In this document: piece after piece, positions 59,934 through 64,000 of the stretch
How positions within the stretch are numbered: the first letter of the stretch is position 1
How the letters are laid out: each line of letters starts with the position of its first letter
NCBI RefSeq assembly: GCF_000342005.1
Contig: NZ_AOHO01000063.1
Coordinates: forward strand, 186,001-250,000
DNA: 64,000 nucleotides
Source: Amycolatopsis decaplanina DSM 44594
GTDB lineage: Bacteria > Actinomycetota > Actinomycetes > Mycobacteriales > Pseudonocardiaceae
Direction: 5' to 3'
Made by a program: the position numbers and the translations under genes
Notes under the pieces: model-generated
Seen by the model: only the letters and a program-made list of their open reading frames with translations
Told to the model about the DNA's origin: nothing
Databases searched by the model: none

Positions 59934-60494
59934 GTGAAGATCCAGGTCGACGGCCGGAAGGCCAGGGGTGAGAAGCGGCGCGACGAGATCATCGCCGCCG
60001 CGTTGCGGGTGATCGAACGCGACGGCGTCGCCGGCGTCACCCATCGGACGGTCGCCGCCGAGGCGGGTGTGCCGACGGCTTCGACGACCTATCACTTCTC
60101 GAGCCTGGACGACCTGCTGATCGCGACCCTCATCTCGTGTGCGAGGGATATGGCGACCGAGGTCTACTGGATGATCGACCGCGCCCGTTCACGCGGCAGC
60201 CGCGGCGCGGAAGAGGTCGCCGGGCTGCTCGCGGAGGCGCTGGGCCCGCGTCGTGGACGGACGATGGCGGAGTACGAGCTGTACCTGCTGGCCGCGCGCA
60301 AACCCGAGCTGCGGCCCGCCGCCCGGCGCTGGCTGGACGTGCTCACCTCGATGGTCCGGCACGACGACGAGGTCGCGTTCCGGGTGTTCCTCGCCGGTAT
60401 CGACGGCCTGCTGATCCAGGGCCTCATCGACGACGAGCCGCCGTCCGCGGAGGAGCTGCGGCCGGTGGTGGATTATCTGCTGAAACCCCGTTGA
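59934..60494 (+). CDS. TetR-family regulator of the SMR transporter
   Basis: The 186-residue repressor has a helix-turn-helix DGVAGVTHRTVAAEAGVPTA, STTYHFSSLDDLLIA. Its GTG begins immediately after the SMR stop, so the pair is an efflux-pump operon with its own regulator. The C-terminal ligand domain is short (DDEVAFRVFLAGIDGLLIQG). The likely target is the palindrome near 59582; this is inferred. Confidence 0.88.
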   Translation: MKIQVDGRKARGEKRRDEIIAAALRVIERDGVAGVTHRTVAAEAGVPTASTTYHFSSLDDLLIATLISCARDMATEVYWMIDRARSRGSRGAEEVAGLLAEALGPRRGRTMAEYELYLLAARKPELRPAARRWLDVLTSMVRHDDEVAFRVFLAGIDGLLIQGLIDDEPPSAEELRPVVDYLLKPR

Positions 60495-60516
60495 CCCGCC
60501 GGGTAGCTTTCGGATC

Positions 60517-60951
60517 ATGAGGACCGTCGGCGCATACGAAGTGGATGACGACCCGGCGCGGGTGGACCTCGACGTGGTGTGGAAGTGCCTGTCCACCAGC
60601 GTCTACTGGGGCAAGTGGCGAGACCGCGAGATGGTCGAGAAGGTCTTCAGGAACGCTTGGCGCGTCGTGGGCGCGTACGAGGCTTCGACAGGCCGTCAGG
60701 TCGGCTTCGCGCGGGCGTTCTCGGACACCATCGGCAGTGCGTATCTCGCGGACGTCTTCGTCGTGGACGAGGCGCGCGGCGCGGGGCTCGGCAAGGAGCT
60801 GGTCCGGGAGATGATCGACAACGGACCGGGTGCGGAGTTCCGGTGGATGCTGCACACCGCCGACGCACACGGGCTGTACCGGCCGTTCGGCTTCGGCGAT
60901 CCGCCGGAGGGGCAGTACATGGAGCGGGGACGGGCGAACGGGCAGGCCTAG
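60517..60951 (+). CDS. GNAT-family N-acetyltransferase
   Basis: This 144-residue protein resembles the short GNATs with VYWGKWRDREMVEKVFRNAW, then FARAFSDTIGSAYLADVFVV, DEARGAGLGKELVREMIDNG (acetyl-CoA loop) and LHTADAHGLYRPFGFGDPPE. The substrate is unknown. It follows the TetR gene by 22 bases and may be cotranscribed. Confidence 0.88.
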   Translation: MRTVGAYEVDDDPARVDLDVVWKCLSTSVYWGKWRDREMVEKVFRNAWRVVGAYEASTGRQVGFARAFSDTIGSAYLADVFVVDEARGAGLGKELVREMIDNGPGAEFRWMLHTADAHGLYRPFGFGDPPEGQYMERGRANGQA

Positions 60952-60955
60952 GAAA

Positions 60956-61007
60956 TCCGTGAAGGCCTCCTTCCCTACCTTGAGAGTAGGAAGGAGGCCT
61001 TCACGGA
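60956..61007. terminator. Long hairpin, repeat family copy 2
   Basis: TCCGTGAAGGCCTCCTTCC (19 bases) pairs with its complement at 60989-61007. A one-base bulge separates this from a short inner CTAC/GTAG stem and loop. Arms and loop (taccttgagagtag) match the copy at 13563 almost base for base. It lies between convergent GNAT and PEBP genes. Confidence 0.75.
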
Positions 61008-61015
61008 AAGCCGCT

Positions 61016-61555
61016 TCAGCCCTTGTTCTCGTGCAGGGCCGTGAGCGACGCCCGGGCGATGGCGTGGCTGAAGAGGTTGAAGCCGAGCAGGGCCGGTGTG
61101 GCGTCTTCGCCGACGTCCAGCTTTTCGACGTCGACGGCGTGCACCGTGAAGATGTACCGGTGCGGCCCGTGCCCGGGCGGCGGGGCGGCGCCGAGGAACT
61201 GCTTCACGCCGCCGTCCCCCTTCAGGGTGACGGCGCCCTCCGGCAGGCCGGAGCCCGCCTCGTCGCCCGCGTTCGCGGCCAGCGCGGTCACCGACGCGGG
61301 GATGTCGAACACCGCCCAGTGCCAGAACCCGCTCGCCGTCGGGGCGTCAGGGTCGTAGCAGGTCACGGCGAAGCTCTTGGTCTCGGCGGGGAAGCCCTCC
61401 CAGGACAGCTGCGGGGAACGGTCCTCGCCGCCCGCGCCGAAGATCCCGGACAGCTGGGGGGTCGGCAGGAAGCCGCCTTCCTCGATGTCGGTGCTGCTCA
61501 AGGTGAAGGCAGGCAGATCGGGCAGGAAGTCGTACGGATCGGGTGCCTGCGGCAT
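61016..61555 (-). CDS. YbhB/YbcL-family phosphatidylethanolamine-binding-like protein
   Basis: The 179-residue PEBP-fold protein contains DRSPQLSWEGFPAETKSFAV, TCYDPDAPTASGFWHWAVFD (the ligand-pocket DPDAP and HW), and APPPGHGPHRYIFTVHAVDV. It is a typical bacterial YbhB relative, with no signal peptide. Physiological role unknown. AGGAGG lies 4-9 bases before the ATG. Confidence 0.92.
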   Translation of the reverse strand: MPQAPDPYDFLPDLPAFTLSSTDIEEGGFLPTPQLSGIFGAGGEDRSPQLSWEGFPAETKSFAVTCYDPDAPTASGFWHWAVFDIPASVTALAANAGDEAGSGLPEGAVTLKGDGGVKQFLGAAPPPGHGPHRYIFTVHAVDVEKLDVGEDATPALLGFNLFSHAIARASLTALHENKG

Positions 61556-61715
61556 GCGTCCTCCTGGTCGTGGAACAGATGACGAAGCCAGGTTATGACC
61601 CCGAGGACCCCGGTGCGGGATCAGGGACGAATCCGGGGGTTACCCCTATGTCCATCCCGCCGCGGTGCCCTTAGCGTCGGTTACACGAAATCCTGCTCTG
61701 GAGGGACTCAAGACC

Positions 61716-62483
61716 ATGGCGCGCCCACTCCTCGCGATCGGAGGCATCGCGTTGATCGGCGTCGGTGTCATCACCGGCCTCGGCTGGTGGTGGCCGTCCG
61801 ACGCGGAGGCCACCTCGGAGGTGACCCAGCCGATCCGCAGCGTGCGGATCGACAACGACGAGGGCGGGGTCAAAATCCGCACCGGCGAAGGGCCGGTCAG
61901 GGTCCATCAGGAGTTCGAGTACCGCTGGAACAAGCCGGGCGACGCGTTCCGCGTGGAAGGCGACACGCTGGTCCTCGCCGGCTGCGGCACCACCTGCGAG
62001 GTCCGCTACGACGTGGTGGTCCCGGCGGGCATCCCGGTCTCGGGCAAGCTGGACTCGGGTGCGCTCGACATCGCCGGAGTGTCCACTGTGGACGTCACGG
62101 TCGACTCCGGCCGGGTCGAGGTGAGCGACGTGCCGGGCACGGTGAAGGTCAAGGCCGACTCCGGCCGCGTCGAACTGAAGAACATCGGGCAGGACGTCGA
62201 CGTCGACGCGAATTCCGGCGTGATCAAGGGCGAGCGGCTCGGCGGGAACGTCCAGGCGCACGCCGACAGCGGCCGCATCGACCTCGCACTGGTCAAGGCC
62301 GCGAACGTCACGGCCAAGAGCGACAGCGGCTCGATCGAGGTCACCGTCCCGGCGGGCGACTACAACGTCACCGGTGCCACCGACAGCGGCCACCGCGACA
62401 TCGGCGTGAACCAGTCCGGCTCGGCCCCGCACAAACTCGACCTCAACACAGACAGCGGAAGCGTCAAGGTCAAAGCGGCCTGA
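61716..62483 (+). CDS. DUF4097-type beta-strand repeat protein, membrane-anchored
   Basis: This 255-residue protein has one N-terminal membrane segment (LAIGGIALIGVGVITGLGWW). Repeated short beta-strand units follow, such as SGALDIAGVSTVDVTVDSGR, VEVSDVPGTVKVKADSGRVE, LALVKAANVTAKSDSGSIEV and HKLDLNTDSGSVKVKA. This is the DUF4097 (putative adhesin) beta-helix pattern, facing outward. A Cys pair is present (GCGTTCEVRY). GGAGGGA precedes the ATG. It is the first gene of an apparent three-gene operon. Confidence 0.83.
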   Translation: MARPLLAIGGIALIGVGVITGLGWWWPSDAEATSEVTQPIRSVRIDNDEGGVKIRTGEGPVRVHQEFEYRWNKPGDAFRVEGDTLVLAGCGTTCEVRYDVVVPAGIPVSGKLDSGALDIAGVSTVDVTVDSGRVEVSDVPGTVKVKADSGRVELKNIGQDVDVDANSGVIKGERLGGNVQAHADSGRIDLALVKAANVTAKSDSGSIEVTVPAGDYNVTGATDSGHRDIGVNQSGSAPHKLDLNTDSGSVKVKAA

Positions 62484-62510
62484 CGGAATTCATCGGGAGA
62501 ACACTTTCTC

Positions 62511-63182
62511 ATGGGAATCAAGGAGAAGCGCGTCCTCGGCGCGCTCGCTCTCGGCGCGCTGACCGCGTTCGGGATCGTCGGCTGCACAGGCGAAAGCCGC
62601 GAGAAGCTGAGCGACGGCGCGCCTGTCACCGAGCAGATCACCGCGATCCGGGTGGACGTCCCGGTCGGCGGGATCACGCTCCGGGTCGAAGAAGGCGCAC
62701 CGGTCTCGTTGCGCCGTGAAGTGACCTACACCGGCAAGAATCCCGGCAAGACGCACAGCTTCGAGAACGGCACGCTCGTCCTCGGCGGCTGCAACCAGTG
62801 CGGCGTGGACTACGACGTCGTGGTGCCGCGCGAGCTGGCGATCTCCGGTTTCATCGGCACCGGCAAGGTCACGCTCGCCCGCGCCGCTTCGGTCGACCTG
62901 AAGGGCGACGTCGGCGACTTCAGGGTGCTGAGCACGTCCGGGCCGGTCAACCTGCGCACCGGGACCGGCGACATCGAGGTCGGTCTCGCGAAGCCCGGCG
63001 CGGTCACCGCGAACGCCGAGGTCGGCAAGGTCGTCGTCTCCGTCCCGGACGGCGCGTACCTGGTCCGCGCGAAAGCCGATACCGGCAAGGTCGAGACCGG
63101 CGGCGTGCGGCAGGACCAGGCTTCGGCGAACGTACTGGATCTCCAGGCCGGCGCCGGCTCGATCACGGTCAAGCCCACGTGA
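62511..63182 (+). CDS. DUF4097-type lipoprotein
   Basis: The 223-residue paralogue of the preceding protein has a lipoprotein signal instead (VLGALALGALTAFGIVGCTG). It shares GGITLRVEEGAPVSLRREVT, LVLGGCNQCGVDYDVVVPRE and repeated strands (AVTANAEVGKVVVSVPDGAY). It is anchored on the outer face of the membrane. Its stop overlaps the start of the S33 peptidase (GTGA), which suggests a joint role at the surface. Confidence 0.82.
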   Translation: MGIKEKRVLGALALGALTAFGIVGCTGESREKLSDGAPVTEQITAIRVDVPVGGITLRVEEGAPVSLRREVTYTGKNPGKTHSFENGTLVLGGCNQCGVDYDVVVPRELAISGFIGTGKVTLARAASVDLKGDVGDFRVLSTSGPVNLRTGTGDIEVGLAKPGAVTANAEVGKVVVSVPDGAYLVRAKADTGKVETGGVRQDQASANVLDLQAGAGSITVKPT

Positions 63183-64000
63183 GGACGAGGGCCCTCGCCG
63201 CCGTCACCGCGTTGACCCTGCTCCCGCTTTCCGCGCCGCCCGCGTCCGCCGCGCCCCGGATCGACTGGCGACCGTGTGCGACCGAGTACGCGCCGACGCT
63301 GGAATGCGCGAGCCTTCCGGTGAGTGGCGGTACGTTCTCGATCGCGCTGGCGAAGCTGCCCGCGACCGATCCCGCGCGCCGCGTCGGTTCGCTGCTGACG
63401 AATCCGGGCGGGCCGGGCGGGGCCGGGGTCACCGTGCTCAAGTACGGCGGTCGCGGGTTCGCGCTGGACAAGCCGGAAATGGCCGAAGTGCGGCAGCGGT
63501 TCGACGTCATCGGGTTCGACCCGCGCGGCGTCGGTGACAGCAGGCCCGCGATCACGTGCGGGCCGGATCTGCACGATCCGGCGATCAGCCGCTTCCCGCG
63601 CGGCCGCGCCGACTACGACAAGCTCATCGCGCACAACCGCGCTTCGGGCGGCGAGTGTCTCAATAGGACCGGATCCGACTTGTCCTCTGTGGACACTTGG
63701 CATGCCGCGGACGACGTCGAAGCGATCCGGGTCGCCCTCGGCGAGCCGAAGGTGAACTGGCTCGGCGTCTCCTACGGTTCCGAACTCGGTGCCGTGTACG
63801 CGGAGAAGTACCCGAAGCGCGTCCGGGCGATGGTGCTCGACGGCGCCGTCGACCACTCCCGGCCCACCAGGCAGGCGGTCCTCGATGAGGCCATCGCGAC
63901 CGAAAGCGCGCTCAAGGATTTCGCGAAGTGGTGTACGACGTCGGCGGGCTGCGTGCTTCGCGGCAAGGACGTCCTCGCCACCTATGACGCGTTGATGCGG
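63179..64000 (+). CDS. Secreted S33-type peptidase (tripeptidyl aminopeptidase-like), 3' end cut
   Basis: From GTG 63179 the frame runs open to the right edge (274 codons). A signal peptide (RALAAVTALTLLPLSAPPAS) is followed by IDWRPCATEYAPTLECASLP, the oxyanion motif LLTNPGGPGGAGVTVLK, FDPRGVGDSRPAITCGPD and the nucleophile elbow NWLGVSYGSELGAVYAEKYP (Ser). This is the actinomycete family of exported tripeptidyl aminopeptidases/proteases with a TAP-like C-terminal domain, which is missing here because the window ends. Coupled to the lipoprotein gene by the GTGA overlap. Confidence 0.88.
   Translation, partial: MRTRALAAVTALTLLPLSAPPASAAPRIDWRPCATEYAPTLECASLPVSGGTFSIALAKLPATDPARRVGSLLTNPGGPGGAGVTVLKYGGRGFALDKPEMAEVRQRFDVIGFDPRGVGDSRPAITCGPDLHDPAISRFPRGRADYDKLIAHNRASGGECLNRTGSDLSSVDTWHAADDVEAIRVALGEPKVNWLGVSYGSELGAVYAEKYPKRVRAMVLDGAVDHSRPTRQAVLDEAIATESALKDFAKWCTTSAGCVLRGKDVLATYDALMR

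Noticed and set aside
1..64000. Search by eye for transposases, integrases, CRISPR arrays, rRNA and secondary-metabolite core enzymes
   Set aside because: None found. The only RNA gene I can support is the tRNA-Gly, and the only mobile-like signal is the hairpin family at 13563 and 60956.

Overview
The window is high-GC, gene-dense DNA (about 70 percent G+C by eye) with many GTG and TTG starts, short gene overlaps (GTGA, ATGA) and a mycobacterium-like fatty-acid gene set (fadA2, fabG4, htdX, fadE5, etfD types). It also carries EspG/PPE-like type VII secretion accessory genes and DUF3558 lipoproteins. I infer an actinomycete of the Pseudonocardiales, most like Amycolatopsis. That placement comes from gene content, not from a search. 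It reads as chromosomal core and near-core DNA. I see no prophage, insertion sequence, CRISPR array or replication origin.

Layout. 0-4.5 kb: MerR/TipAS regulator (cut by the left edge), secreted glycerophosphodiesterase, DoxX, YCII protein, DrrAB-type ABC exporter. 4.5-10.3 kb: beta-oxidation cluster (FadA2 divergent from FabG4-HtdX), a TetR regulator and two SCP2-like proteins. 10.3-13.6 kb: FxsA and a TetR-ABC exporter operon. 13.6-17.2 kb: branched-chain 2-oxoacid dehydrogenase operon bkdABC. 17.5-26.1 kb: M20 peptidase, fluoroacetate-dehalogenase-like hydrolase, the ATP-grasp/alpha-E/transglutaminase operon, and a glutamate-type ABC uptake operon. 26.1-32.1 kb: EspG, PPE-like, PE-like and five DUF3558 lipoprotein copies, with PPE remnants between them. 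32.3-41.5 kb: a large beta-helix-like membrane protein, SRPBCC, SUKH, an NHLRC2-like thioredoxin/NHL protein, a GroES-like protein, VanW, leucine-rich repeat and two GlsB-like membrane proteins. 41.6-43.5 kb: FadE5. 43.6-52 kb: mixed housekeeping genes (LuxR regulator, Mug, VanZ, three GNATs, 5'-nucleotidase, small unknowns). 52.2 kb: tRNA-Gly(CCC). 52.4-57 kb: MpaB-type oxygenase, dcd, a deletion scar with two gene stumps, CAP protein, CDF transporter, DUF742. 57.1-59.5 kb: EtfD-type Fe-S membrane reductase. 59.5-64 kb: SMR/TetR pair, GNAT, PEBP, two DUF4097 proteins and a truncated S33 peptidase.

Two observations stand out. First, a 14-bp palindrome of the form YTACY-N4-RGTAR lies upstream of fadA2/fabG4, a TetR gene, fadE5 (two copies) and etfD. 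This ties three separated loci into one likely fatty-acid-degradation regulon. Second, the type VII accessory locus has grown by repeated duplication of a DUF3558-PPE unit, followed by decay of most PPE copies and two DUF3558 copies. Long, nearly perfect hairpins sit at many gene ends, and two of them (13.6 and 61.0 kb) are near-identical copies.
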